Assembly (NCBI RefSeq): GCF_000276665.1
Contig: NW_004955488.1
Location: 3,486,655-3,550,654, forward strand
Length of the DNA stretch: 64,000 nucleotides
Source: Chinchilla lanigera
Taxonomy: Eukaryota; Chordata; Mammalia; Rodentia; Chinchillidae
Reading direction: 5' to 3'
The translations under genes were made by a program, and so were the position numbers. A model generated the notes under the pieces. That model saw nothing but the letters and a program-made list of their open reading frames with translations. It was not told where the DNA came from and did not search any database. Each line of letters begins with the position of its first letter. Positions within the stretch are counted from its first letter, which is position 1. Of this stretch, positions 1 to 12,789 are shown piece after piece.

Positions 1-688
1 CTTGTAGTTACTATCTTCAGCATTTTGGTTGTGTTCATTTTGACTTTGACTTTTACATTTCTAATTGCATCGATATGAGTTTTTCTGTGTTTCTTTTGGT
101 AAGCTTGGCTCAGGGTTGATCTATTTTTTATTATTTCTCAGGCCAACATTTTAATTTGTTGATTCTTCACATTTTTTTAGCCTCAAATTCCTTGAATTTT
201 ACTGTGCTCTTTATGATTCCCTCCTTAACCTTTGGGTTTTGCTTGTTATTTTTCATTATCTCCAGGTTCATCGTTAGATTATCTGAGCTCACTCTGTTTT
301 TGTAGTATGAACACTGACTACAGTAAGGTTCCCCTTTACCACTGCTTTAATTGTGTCCCTTAGGCTCTGACGTATTGTACTGGCATTGTCATTTAATTCC
401 AGAAATTATTTAATTTCTTCCTTGATTTCTTCTATGACCTATTGATTGTTTAGTAATGTGTTCCTAAGTTTCCAGGTGTTTATAAATTTTCTGTGATTTA
501 TTTTGTGACTGATTTCTAGTTTCAATGCACAGCTATCTTACTGTATATGTGGGTTGATTTCTGCTCATTGTATTTATTTAAGCAGGCTTTCTGGACTACT
601 ATGTGTTCTATTTTGGAGAATGTTCCGTGTGCTCCTGATAAGAATGCATCTTCTGTTGTGGCAGAGTAGAACACTCTGTAGATATCAA
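1..688 (-). mobile_element. L1 fragment, inverted 5' part (ORF2 endonuclease/early RT region)
   Basis: Read on the minus strand this is L1 ORF2 sequence around the endonuclease-to-RT stretch; the + strand wording near 610-690 (gagaatgttccgtgtgct) is the usual antisense form of that region. It runs off the left edge. Stops and indels break the frame, so it is dead. At about 688 it meets L1 sequence in the opposite orientation, the structure expected from twin priming (5' inversion) of one insertion. Confidence 0.8.
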
Positions 689-2335
689 CAGCATTCCTCA
701 TATAATGAGAGAAAACAATCCTAAAATTGATATGGAACCAGAAGAGACCCAGAAAAGCAAAAGCAACGCTGGGCAACAAGAGCAAAGAAGGAATCATCAC
801 AAAGCAGGAGGCAGCACAGTGGTAAAAACAGCACGGGATTGTCATAAAAACAGACATGTGGACTAACAGAATAGAAAACAGGTTATAGGAACAACCCAGA
901 TACATTCACCCACCTGATCTTTGTCTGTTAATGTACATACAAAGGGCCCTCAAAGGTACACTGTACTAAAGTTGGGAAAATTAGTGACCCACTCCTAGAA
1001 GATTAAAGCTAGACACACATGTGCTACCTAAAATCCAAACGGATCAACTATCAACATATTAAAACCAAAATACTTAACCTACTGGGTGGTGAAATAGGTA
1101 AAACTGTTGAAGTCATATGTGCAGGCAAGGACTTTCTGAGCAGAAATTCAATTGCACAAAAAATAACAAGGGCCAGGGGTACAGCTCAGTGGCACAGCAC
1201 CTGCCTGGCAAATATGAGGTCATGAGTTCAATTCCTGATACCAAAAATAAAAGAAATAACAGCAAAAATCAACAAATGGGATTATATAAAAATAAAAAGA
1301 TTCTGAACAGCAAAGGCAACAGCCAACAGAATAAAGAGACAACTTACAGAATGGGGAAAAAAATTCTAGCTACACCTGAAACAGCAGGCTAATATCTAGG
1401 ATGTATAAAGAACTCAAAACATTAGACCCCTCAAAATAAAAGACTTAATGAAATAATGGAAACTGAAATGAATAGTCTTTTCTAAAAGAAGAAATACAAA
1501 TAGCCAGTAAATACATGAAACAATTTTCAACTTCACTCACCATTAGAAAATACAAACCAAAATAACACTGGAGTTTTATCTTATTACACAAAGAAGGGCA
1601 ATCATTAAGAAATCACATAACAAATGATGATGAGGCTGTGGTGAAAACGGATGCCTCCTACACTGCTGTTTTGAATATAAACTAGTATAATCACCATGAG
1701 TTATTATTGAGGTTTCACAAAAAATTAAAACTAGAAATTTCTATTCCTTTCCTGGGTATCTTCCCCAAAGTGTTAAAGACATCATATTACAATGATACAT
1801 GCATACAAATGCTTATAAACCTACGAGTCATAATAGCTAAATTTTGGAAGTAAGATATAAGTTTATTAACAGACAAATGAATACAGAAAAAAATGGTATG
1901 TATCGATAAGAATATACTACTTGGCTACACAAAAGGATAAATTTGAGACCTCTGTAGGAAAATGGACACATCTTGGAAATATGATGTTAGGTGAAATGAA
2001 TCATAATGTATGGTATATCTGATATGAAAATCCCAAAGCACAAATATAGAGCAAAATAAAAGGTTTATAAAAAAGACAGGAAGATAGACTTTTTTGCAAA
2101 TCAGAAAGAGACCAAGAGACACCAAGTGGCGGTTAAGAAGGGAAGGGAAGGGGCCATTAAAAGTTTAAGATGTCTTACATATGTGTACCAACTACCCACA
2201 ATGAATGTAATCAGTATGTGTCACAAAACATGGGCTAAAAATAAATGAAAAGGGGGAGGGAGGTGTAAAGATGGGGCGAGGGAGAATGGGGGAGGGAAAG
2301 GGAAATAAAAGAATTAAGGTATGTTATATACATAC
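689..2335 (+). mobile_element. L1 fragment, 3' part of the same 5'-inverted insertion
   Basis: Starts in the ORF2 stretch 'ctcatataatgagagaaaac' and follows the L1 order through the C-terminal part of ORF2 to a G/A-rich 3' UTR (about 2130-2320, with ggggagggaggtg and gggggagggaaaggg). Frameshifts and stops throughout. An ID SINE sits inside it at 1169-1253. The 3' edge is approximate because the A-rich end merges with AT-rich DNA. Confidence 0.75.
1169..1253 (+). mobile_element. ID-type SINE inserted in L1
   Basis: tRNA-Ala-like body: ggccaggggtacagctcagt (A box region), then 'gcctggcaaatatgaggtca' and 'gagttcaattcctgatacc' (B box), then an A-rich tail. AAATAACA occurs at 1161-1168 and again at 1254-1261 as a target-site duplication, and the L1 sequence resumes directly after it. 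The body differs at several sites from the younger copies at 34.5, 39.0 and 42.5 kb, so it is an older insertion. Confidence 0.8.
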
Positions 2336-2898
2336 TACATAGTCCTTAAGATGCATGTAAACATCACATGGTACAAACATGCACTATTAATGTTTTTAAC
2401 TCTCAAAATTTGATAGGACATAGATTGTGTAGGAATAAGGCTTCCTTAAAACATGAAGTTATTGAATTAGTGCATGCAGGGCTAAACAAAGACAGTAACA
2501 AAGTAATAGATGATACAACACAGTATTCTAGATCTTCCTTTATTCTAGAACACATTTAATAACTCAGTCTCCAGTATGTACATGGTACAATATATAAACT
2601 TGCAACAAAGAACTAGAAAATATTTAGATAATAAAACAAAATTTGAGGAAAGAGAATATGTTTGTATTCTTTAATATGAAATACTAAGAAAACTGGAATA
2701 AATTTTTCCCCGTAAAATCATTATAAATGTGTAAGTGGTATATTATATATTTCTTTATTTTCCTGTGAGAACTTAGAGCTTATTAAATGTTGCCTTTTAA
2801 ATTTAAAATAGGAATTATTTTAATCCATCTGCAGTGTCAAGTGAAATGTTTCAAGTTAAGTAAACTTTTAGTTTACAATTTTGTTATTTTCTGTAGTT

Positions 2899-4066
2899 CA
2901 AACTTACCAACAAAGAAAAGCTCACATCCTGATGGATTCACTGTTGAATTCTGCAAGAAATTTAGAGAAGACCTAATGCCACTAATGCTGAAACTCTTTA
3001 AGGATATAGAAAGGCAAGCAATACTTCCAAAATCATTCCTGGATATAAGTATTACCCTGATTTCAAAAACCACAGAAGCACCCAACCAAGAAAGAAAACT
3101 ACAGGCCAATCTCCCTAACGAACATAGTGACAAAATCCTCAAGAAAATATTGGCAAACAGAATGCAAGAAATCATCAAGAAGATTATACACAGGACCAAG
3201 TAGGACTGATCTCAGGGATTCAGGGATGGTTCAATATACACAAATTAATAAATATAATGCATCATATTAACAGAACCAAAGATAAAAATTACATGATCAT
3301 CTCAAAAGGTGCATAAAACATTTTTGAAAAAGTCCAAAACCCATTCATGATAAAAAAAACACACAGAAAATTGGAATTCCTTCAATCTGATAAAAGTCAT
3401 TTATGACAAATAACAGCAAACATCATTCTAAATGTTCAAAAATCAAAGGATTTACTCTAAAATTAGGAACAAGAGAAGGATGTCTATTATCACCACTCCT
3501 ATTCAATATAGTTCTGGAAACATTAACCAGAGCAATAAGACAAGAGAGAGAAATAAAAGAAATAGTGATAGGAAAGAAAGAATCCAATTATCATTATTTA
3601 CAGGTGACATAATACTCCACATAGAAGACTCCAAAAACTCCACCAAAAAACTTATAGATTGAATAGCTAAAATCAGCAGTTTACCTGCATACAAAGTCAA
3701 CACTCAAAAATCAGTAGCATTCCTGTACACAAGCAACAAACTCACAGAGAGAGAAACTAGAGATACCACACTCTTTACAATAGCATCCAAAAAATGACAT
3801 ACTTGGGACTCAATCTAACAAAGGAAATAAAAGATCTATACATTGAAAATTACATTACTCTGAAAAAGGAGATCAAAGAGGATATCAGAAAGTGGAAAGA
3901 TATTCCTTGCTCATAGATAGGAAAAACCAACATAGTGAAAATGGGAACACTCCCAAAATTGTTATGAAGATTTAATGCAATTCCAATAAAATACCATTAG
4001 CAAATCTCACAGAACTAGAGAAAACACTCCTAAAATTCATTTGGAACATGAAGAGACCTAGAATAG
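2899..4066 (+). mobile_element. L1 fragment, ORF2 reverse-transcriptase region (5' truncated)
   Basis: Begins abruptly at 'accaacaaagaaaagctcac', inside ORF2, and covers the RT domain: coding-like segments at 2787-3203 and 3403-3612 carry the L1 patterns HPDGFTVEFCKKF and [20 protein letters not shown]. The catalytic Y-x-D-D stretch downstream is disrupted (reading ...LQVT then stop). Multiple frameshifts show it is inactive. An LTR interrupts it at 4067; the element continues at 4569. Confidence 0.85.
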
Positions 4067-4568
4067 TGTTGGGGACCACCACAAAGTGGCTCTGAGAGGG
4101 ATTTAATATTAACCAATGGGCTTTCTGTGTTTACTTGTGAGTTGTATGAAGCTTAGGCACCATGTCTGACAAGATAAGGGCACAGCTGAAGACGTTTGGC
4201 TCCAACCCGAATTACTAGAAGGAAACTTCAGCTGCAGGGACCACACTCCTACAATAAATACCAACCTAAAGATAAGGTTGTTCTCCTGATTAACATAATT
4301 TACTATTTGGAAAAATTCTCCCAAGTTCCTGTGAGATTCCCCCATTTTCTTGAGTATCCTCCTCTTTTGTTTGAAAACCAAATTAATATGGGCTACCCAG
4401 AGAAGTCTTTGGCTAAACTCAGAGAATACTGAAGCTGTAACAGGGTTAGACCCTCCTGGAGCCCTAAAGTCATTTCCACAGTCTCATTTATTTAAGCTTT
4501 CACCATCCACTCACTTGGGAGATTATGGGCCTGATCAGCCTGCAATAACTTATTTAACCCAGTTTTCA
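4067..4568 (+). mobile_element. Solo LTR (family also at 58.5 kb) nested in L1
   Basis: About 500 bp, starting TG and ending CA, placed exactly where L1 ORF2 breaks off (4066) and resumes (4569). TAGAATA appears just before (4059-4065) and just after (4570-4576). It aligns along most of its length with 58501-59060, sharing for example gggctacccagagaag, tcagcctgca and the 'accatccactcacttgggag' block. An AATTAA/AATAAA-like signal precedes the shared 'gggctaccc' block. I cannot name the family; class I ERV is possible. Confidence 0.65.
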
Positions 4569-6180
4569 GTAGAATACCAAAAGTAATTCTGGGCAGCATA
4601 GGTAAGGCAGGGGGCACCATAATCCCTAACTTGAAATTATACTACACAGTTACTGTGATAAAATCAGCAAAAAGCAGACCTGAGGATCAATGGAACAGAT
4701 TAGAAGATGCAAACAAAACTACACAAAAACACTCAGCCACCTTATCTTTGACAAAGGACCAAACACGTTTACTGAAAGAAAGATAGCCTCTTTCATAAAT
4801 GGTGCTGGAAAAAAGTAGCTTTCCACACGCTGAAGAGGAAAACTAGACTCATTCCTATCACCATGCACTAAACTAAACTCAAAATAGATTAGGTATCTAA
4901 ATACTGCAGGGGAAACACTAAATCTATCAGAAGAGAAAGTAGGTAGTAATCTTGAACACATAGGTGTAGGTGTAAACTTTATGAACAAAATCCAGACCGA
5001 GCAAGAAACATTTCAAAGAATCAACAACTGGAAATTCATTGCAAAGATTTTGCACAACAAAAGAAATCATCAACAGAGTGAAAAGACAACCCAGAGAATG
5101 GGAAAAAAGTATAGACAGTTTTCTCTCAGGCAAAAGATTTTTATCTACAATATATAAAGAACTGAAAAAAATCAGCCCCCCAAATTCAAAGACCCAATCC
5201 AAAAATGGGCATCTGAGATGAATATGCACTTCTTAGATGAAGAAATGTAAATAGCAAATAAATATATGAAAAAATGTTCAATATCACTGGTCATTTGAGA
5301 GATGCAAGTTAAGAAAACACTGAGATTCCATCTCACCCCAGAAAGAATGGCCATCATTAAGAAATCAACCAATAACAAATGCTGGAGGGGATGAAGGGGA
5401 AAAAGGAATGCTTCTCCACTTTTGGTGGGAGTGTAGTCTGATGCAACCATTGTGGAAATCAGTGTGGAGGTTCCTCAATAAACTGGGATTAGAGGTCCCA
5501 TTTGACCCAGCTATTCCCCTCCTGGGTATCTTCCCAGAAGAATAAAAAACATCATACCACAGCAACATATGTGCACCCATGTTTACAGCAGCACTATTTG
5601 TCATAGCTAATTCTTGGAAATAATCCAAATGCCCATCAACTGAGAAATGGATAAAAAAGAGGAGGTTTTTTAAAAATATACATAATGGAATACTACTCAG
5701 CTATAAAGAAGGGTAAACTTGAGACTTTTATAGGTAAATGGATGCAACTTAAGACCATACTCATAGGTGAACTAGATCAGACCTACATGTGTAAACATAG
5801 TACAGTCTCACTAGTATGAAAAGTTGAACAGGTAAATAGGACCCAAAATGTAGAATAGATATTGTCAATTGGGAAGAAATTGTTCAAAAGAAAAGAGAAA
5901 CTGTGATGGGAGAAAGGGGAAAGAAAGGAAGGGAAAAGAAAAAAAAATATATCTATAAACAAGATAGTTAAGGTAGCTGTACTTCTAGTTTCTCTTAGCT
6001 CATTGAAAAGAAAGGTTTGTGCTAACATTGTTTGGACTATATCTCTTGCCTATATCTTGTACCATGATTACCTACTCTGTAGATAACAGTACACAATGCA
6101 TTAATTATTGTTACTCTCCTATTATCTTGTTTTGAAATTGTTTTCTTTTTCTTTTTTTTTTTGAAATTGTTTTATTTTTC
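4569..6180 (+). mobile_element. L1 fragment, ORF2 C-terminus and 3' UTR
   Basis: Continuation of the 2899-4066 L1 after the nested LTR. It reads through the end of ORF2 (for example 'tactactcagctataaagaa' near 5692) into a 3' UTR with a purine block at 5885-5950 and then a pyrimidine/AT part ending near 'cttgttttgaaattg'. The last ~220 bp match the L1 end at 55158-55376 and, inverted, those at 43946 and 57024. Confidence 0.8.
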
Positions 6181-8048
6181 ATCTTTTTAAAATAGATGAA
6201 ATGCAATTTTGCTATTTTCTAATAAGGTGACAGAAGCCCTGAAACTTATAAACAAAAGAGAGAAATATAATAGATCTGGTGGCTTACACATCCTAAAGCC
6301 ACAAACAAATCCCAAGTCTGCATGAGCTTTCCTGGGGATAGTAGGGTCACTGTCCAATGGATGCCTTTCCATTTTGCCAGACTTGAATAATTCACAGCCT
6401 ACAGGTCTTTCTCATGAGGAATTTGCAGGAAAACAGCCAAATAATGTTAGCAAGGAAGGAAGAAAATCTACTGGACCCACTGTGGCACCTTCTGCAACAA
6501 TTTAGAGAGAAAAACCATTGCTCATGACAATCTGGGTTTAAAGGACATAATGAATAACATGTCCATCCTTGCCACTATTTATTGATCAAATCAACATTGT
6601 GCTTGCTGCCAAATCTTCCTAAGTGTTCTCTCTGTTCCAGGATGTCAGTGTTAATTCTGAGAGCCACTCCTCATAGGACCTTGAAAACCATTTTTTAAAT
6701 ATTATTATTTCACTAATCTGTCACGATATTTGCATCTTTATCAGCACAGAGCGTTCATCCCTTAAAAATAACCACAAAACTCTGCTATTTTTTGTTCCAT
6801 TTATATGGAACAAAAATTCATTAAAATTCAGCATTTCTAATTCTTAGCAATGGTGGAGGGAAAAAAAAAAAAAACAAATAAAAATAGCCATAGTTAAATG
6901 AGAATTATCCAGTGTGGTAGGCATCACCACTTTTTATTCCTTTCCCAAGTTGAGAAAAAAAGCAGTAGACACCCTGTTAGGCCCCTAATAATTTAATAAT
7001 AATTTTGGCTCAGTCAAAAGCATAGCTGCAGGTAAACAAAGGAGTCAGTGAGTGCCTCTGTGAGTGATGTGCAAAGCCACACTCCAAGAGAGAAATATCA
7101 TCCTTTCATGTCGTACATTTCCAGTGATCTCCTCCAAGGCAAGGTGTGAGCAGGGCATGTCCCGAGTGTTTTGTTTATATTGCGTTACGTTAAATTTAGT
7201 AGCACTGCTTTAGGTAAAGGGTAACTCTAAATAATGTTACTAACTGATAAAGTACTGCCAGCAACAGAAGCAATTTACTAAAAAATAGTTTATGTAGAAT
7301 TTAAGGTATCATTTGAAGATAAATGTGATATACCAGGATCACAACCTATGACAATTTTACAGTCTTATGCTTCTCCCAGTTATTATCCCTAAAAGCCAAA
7401 TGACTTGGAATTTTTTCATTAAAGTCAGATAAGCTTAGGTTAATTGAAAATGCAAGATACATGGAATTGTGTAAAAATTTTATACAATTATTCAAAGGAA
7501 CTCAAAATTTATCCAGTATTTTTCTCTGAAAAGATACCAAGATCAGATCATATCAATATTTCAGACACTTTTAAAAATAACATCCTCAATTCCTCAGTGA
7601 GAATCAGTCTTTTATTACTTTTTATAACATGCTTTGAAAAAGACAAATGCAGTGATTATACAAATTTAACACCCTAAGTATTTGAATATACAAATTAGAC
7701 AAAGTAGACATGTGAATCTTTTTCAATTATTAATTTAAGAGAAACATGCATATGAAAAATCACCCCTATTACCAGATGTGTGTGGTGTAGATGGCAATAG
7801 TCTAGTCTGTTCTCAACATCCCACAGATTTTCTTTTCGTTTATAAAAATGTACTCTGTGTCTCTAGGCATATACACAAAGTAACAAACAAAGGAAAATAA
7901 ATGTTTATTTTTACTCAAGAAAACATGTACCAAGTTTTAGCTCTTTTACATACTTAACTAAAAATGAATCATCTTCTTCTAAATTGTTCAAAGAAAAAAA
8001 GATAGTGCATCTTCTCATACAAAAGGTTGAGTAAAAACTTCATCTCCA
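6181..8048. other. No recognised gene or repeat
   Basis: AT-rich, single-copy-like DNA. It holds only short open frames of low-complexity composition (for example 7444-7677 +), an A-run at about 6859-6872, and no convincing splice-bounded exon, CpG cluster or SINE body. Confidence 0.5.
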
Positions 8049-8098
8049 TGCCTGGAAATTAGTTGGTATTTAATAAACACACGTTAAATGAATGAATG
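8049..8098 (+). repeat. MIR/L2-type 3' end remnant
   Basis: The order 'gcctggaaattagttggta', 'ttaataaacacacgtta', 'aatgaatgaatg' matches the conserved tail of MIR/L2 elements (pattern: gcctggcacatag..ggtgctcaataaatg..ttgaatgaatga). Only about 50 bp is recognisable. Confidence 0.55.
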
Positions 8099-11080
8099 TA
8101 GTGGTGGGATGATTGATAATATAGACCTAATAAAAGACATAGTTCATTTTAACCAGAGAAATGCTTCACACATAGCAAATAATTTGAAAAAAAATTTCTA
8201 TTTGACTTGAGCGTTTTACCTATCAAACTGTACAAGAAGCAGGAATCCATCAGCCCTCTCTAAGCCCAGCATCCTTATGTACCATCCCTGGGATCTTCTA
8301 AAGGACAGGCTGACCAAGTCTTCTCTGTCTTGCAGCCTTATTGCCTGCCCAGGGACATACATGGGACCTCTGACCATCAGTATGCCCAATGTTATTGCAA
8401 GATCTAAGGCAAAATTCCTTATGAGAAACAATCACTTCTTACTTTTAGTTACTATATTGTCGTAATTCGCAATAATTACAGGGAATTGGTACATATGCAC
8501 ATTACATCTTAACCTATTTTTACTTATTTTTCACAATATACAAAGAGATCACATTGCATACTATTCATTTCTACTACCACAGGATTTGAGTAATTTTCAA
8601 GGATAGCTGCATACCAAAATAATAAAGATATATTTTGAAATGTAGGTGTTATCACCCTGTCCAAAACTGGCAGAATCAAAATATCTGGAGATGGAACTCA
8701 CGATTTTTAAAGTGTTCTAAATGAAATGTTGTTGTATATCTAGGCCTAAGAATCCTGCATCATTTTATGCAGAAAAATCTTCAAATTAAATTCTCTCCTA
8801 CATGCAATTGATATTTTGCTGAAGATATGATGTTTAAATCTTCTCTTCCTCACCATATGTTGGTTCTATACATTTTCAAGTAGTATATTATCTGCTATTA
8901 ATACTCTTAGCTCAAAAAAAAAAAAAAACCAAACACATAAATAAAGATAATGAATCAAAAGCCAATAAACAAAAATCTTTAAAGCCCACAGACAAGCTAA
9001 AATCTGGGCCAGGATATGGTTGGTATTAAAATACAGGATCAGGAGCATTTTCAATATGTGTTTTCTGAATAGCTTTTCATTAACAGTTGGCAGATCCTGA
9101 GTGTAGCAGTTGGGATAAATATCATAAATGGTCATTGTAAAGAGAACATAATGTTCTCATGACCCAAATTAAATTTTTTGTTGGACAGAATTGAGGAACA
9201 CTTTTTCTTTAGGTTGTTTCTAAAACATGCGTGGTTGTATTAATTCTAACCTGTAATTTACCAGGATGCAGAGCTACAAAGCAAGACTATTTTAAATGTA
9301 ATTTCACCTAAAATTATATAGCAGCATTTGTTTTCAAAAGGATGATTAAACAATAATATTTTAATGGAGTTGATATTGAATTCTAAGGATTAGCTTCCTC
9401 AACTAATTTCAGTAACTATATTTGTTAATATCAGAAGACTCAAAAGAAAATAGAAAAGCAAAAGTGATTATATTTCCTCACATGCTCACTAGTTAAATAT
9501 TCTATAATAAACTGCTTGCATTTTCTTCTTCAGTTTGTTAGAGAAAATCATGATAAATTTTTACTGTGATAACTGAAAACGTATCATTGTTGAGTTAGGC
9601 AAAAACCTCTCTGAAGCTATAGTTACATCTCAGAACACCAAAGTAGAATAAAAACCACAGCAATTTATATCAATTTTTAAACATTTTACAAAGGCCAGAT
9701 ATGGTATTTCTCCATTTAAAATACTGCATAATTTAGGGACTACTACAAAGAAAATTTTAAAAATTGAGAAAGCTCAAAGAATAGAATAGCAACTTTTTCT
9801 TAAAATGAAAGATGTTTAAATAACCTGAGTGTTGATTATGAAATACCACAAGATCCAGAGTGATTACTCCAAAATTTGTGGCACTTGGAGATTTACTTTT
9901 AAACACAAGCAATAACTGCAATTGACCTGCTAATATTTGCTAAAGAAATAGAGCATTTCTGTGTTTCAGAGCTTGTTCCTAATAGGTTTATACAGCCTTC
10001 AGATATGTGAAAGGCAACGATTTGCATTTATAGACAAACAGATTAAGTGAGAATACTTTGTGTTATGGTAAACTACTGCAAGATTTTATAAATAGGTACT
10101 CCACCAGTGTAGTTAAGTGTTTATGTCTAAATCAATACCTGCTTGAATGAAAATCCAAGTGACAGGACCAGAAAATCCTAAACTTGAAATAATTGAAGCA
10201 TCTACTTACTGAGAGATGTCATTTAAAATAGTGTAATTTAGTTCAGTGGGAAATATATTATTCTTATTCATGGCAACTTTCTGATATCTCTAGAATACGA
10301 GTCTCTGATAATTTTATGAATATTCCAAGGATGTTGATATTGTGCATAAAAAAATAAGCATGTAGAATGAATCATTTTAGAGAGTAGTGTTAGGAGATAC
10401 TAAATTTCTCAGGCCTGTAACGTTATACACAGAACAACTGGTATACCTGTGCAGATACTCAGAAACACTATTATAACTTGGAAAACGATGTGAAAATTTA
10501 AAACTTACCTTTGTTTTATAATGTATATATATGTATATATATGAATAAATTACTACATGCTAGTAAACATTTAGGTTGAGTACTATCTTTAATCTAGAAT
10601 CACTTCTTTAGTATGGAAAATAAGCATTTAACATCAGAAAAATGCTTTGTTCTGGAGATAATTTGTGTTTCAAATTGGGTATTTGAAAAGGCCCCATTAA
10701 CCTGGAGTAAGATCTTTGGGAGTTAAAATATTCAGAAGTGCATGTTGTACCTTTCTACAGATGTTAAGTAAGATCACCTGAATGTGCTGCCCAAGTGAAA
10801 CATTCTGTAGATGCTAAAAAATAGTTCAATGCTGTTAAAGAACATTCCATGCTTTTATTTTTAAGATGCTGGTTTGTTAGAAATGGACAATTCGAAAGGA
10901 AGAATCATAGGCCAGGGATCAGATAGACTCTAGCCCTGTTCTGCTCAGAAGCTGCCCTTAACTAATGACAAGACTGGTGAATATAGTCTCTGTAGTCAGA
11001 ATTCTCAAATTCAGAATTGGACCCTTCAACTTAATCACAGGATGACAGTCAGATTTCTATAAGATCTTAAGATGGTTGAA
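8099..11080. other. AT-rich DNA, nothing recognised
   Basis: About 3 kb with no SINE, LTR or L1 body that I can recognise and no coding-like tract. It contains a short TA/TG microsatellite at 10519-10545 and an A-run at 8914-8928. The open frames (8216-8431 -, 8277-8465 +, 8866-9135 -) overlap one another or run through A/T tracts and are not supported. Confidence 0.5.
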
Positions 11081-11474
11081 TGATTGTGTCAACTTGAGAA
11101 GTTTAGTGCAATTCTACACCCTAGGTGGGGAAGACCCACACTAGAGCAGCTTCTCAACTGGCTGGTCTAAAGGCGAAATGAGGATGGACAGATCTGCTTT
11201 TGTTCTTTGGAGAAGCTGCAGACCTTGCCTTCAGCTTAAGTGTCATCTCCTGGCTTCCATTTCAGACTCTTCAGCTTTCCATCGCAGACCCATGGAGACA
11301 CTGCAGTGACCTCCACACCTTGGACTGAGTCTTTCCATCCCCAATATATAAACATCCTTTGCAGGCTTCCTCATCCAACTCTAGTTGACCATGGTAATCC
11401 AACCTTATAATTTCTTCTACATTTGTGTATCTTGTGTTATATCCGTTTCTCTAGTAAAATACTGACTGATACAG
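11081..11474 (+). mobile_element. ERVL LTR, MLT2-like
   Basis: Begins 'tgattgtgtcaacttgagaa' and ends 'tttctctagtaaaatactgactgatacag', the head (tgtcaacttgac) and tail (tctggagaaccctgactaataca) patterns of MLT2-type ERVL LTRs, with a central cttccat...ggactgagt stretch in the expected order. Diverged, with no internal region next to it, so a solo LTR. The family name is from pattern memory. Confidence 0.65.
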
Positions 11475-11969
11475 GTCTGTGAAGATTCTCACCTCCTGGC
11501 AGCTGTGGCATGTGCATTCCTCTTTTCTGGAATGTGGGCTGGACATATTAATTTGAATCTTATCATTATAAAAAAGCAAAGGTAATGGAACACCATTTCC
11601 ATGATTATAGTACAAATGATTGTAACTGCGTTCTAGCTGTTGCCTTCTCAACTTGTTGGATTTACTAAGCAAATTGTCATAGAGAGGTCTGTGTTACACT
11701 TCCAACCCCAGCAGCTTGCAAGGGCCTGGATGTTGCTGAAAGCTGTTCAATGAGTTTAACAGTGGATTCTTTTCCAAGTGACCTTCATGTGAAATTAAAA
11801 GCTGGAGCCACACTCTTTAGTTAGAGTGCTTCACAGGCTTGAAGGGAGTCAGTTGATATTCCTGATACACATAATCTGTGCATTAATAAATCGACATACT
11901 AATCTCAAGGTTTTGTAGATATTTGTTATATAGATATAGGTAATTGATACATGCTAGGGGACCATTAAT

Positions 11970-12072
11970 AGATTTCTTAATTTCTCAAGTTTTCTGTGCT
12001 CACCCTTATAAAATGAAAATAATCAGAGTACACCTCTTGTGTATAGAAAGAATTTTAGCATTTAATAAATAT
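11970..12072 (+). repeat. MIR remnant
   Basis: The series 'taatttctcaagttttctgtg', 'cttataaaatgaaaataat', 'agcatttaataaatattct' is the MIR order (cctcagtttcctcatctgtaaaatggggataata ... gcgctcaataaatgtt). Strongly worn. Confidence 0.6.
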
Positions 12073-12789
12073 TCTACTAGATACAGCAGGACACAAATAA
12101 TATGAGTCTTCTTTGGGTAATTCTGAATAAACATTAGAAATAAGGAAGATTAAAGTAAATGTAAATAACAATGACTTAATGAGAATAAGGCTGAAATTAA
12201 ACCTGAAGCATTACGGCTAGTAGCTACAAAAGTGTAAGCTAAGTCTTAGATTTAGACAGAGTTGTGCAACCAATACCATCAGACCTGGGAGGCCCTCTCT
12301 GGATAAAATGTTTATGTCCCTAAAAAATAATATGAAACAGTAAGCAGTTATTTGTGTTGTACATGCAAGTGTCTGCAAGCGAAAGAGGAGATATAGACTT
12401 GTGATTTTTTATCCTCCAAATTCACCCATCACATCAAGTTCCTCCAGTATATACTAGGAAAAAAAGGAGGAGGGGAGCACAAAGGTCATGTTAATGAGTA
12501 TCTTTCTATGTGAAAATAGTGACCAGCAGAAGCAGTAGTCACAGTAGTCGGGGAATAATAGTAGGAGTAATAGCATTAGAGGGAAGTGCAGTGGTAGCAC
12601 TGTTACTATCTTGTTGATGAACTTGGTAAAACAAGTTAATAGAGAAGGGCATTTCAGTCTTTTGTAAGCAAAATAGACATGGATATTATTCTATAATTTC
12701 CCTTGATATATATTCTGTACACATTTAAAAACCTTAGGATTTTAGTCAACAAACATCAATACCTATTATATTTGCTAAATCAATAAGTT

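Noticed and set aside
522..905. 127-codon minus-strand frame
   Set aside because: It crosses the junction of the two inverted L1 arms, so it cannot be a real protein.
2899..6180. Active L1
   Set aside because: It is 5' truncated, frameshifted, lacks an intact RT catalytic stretch and is interrupted by an LTR.
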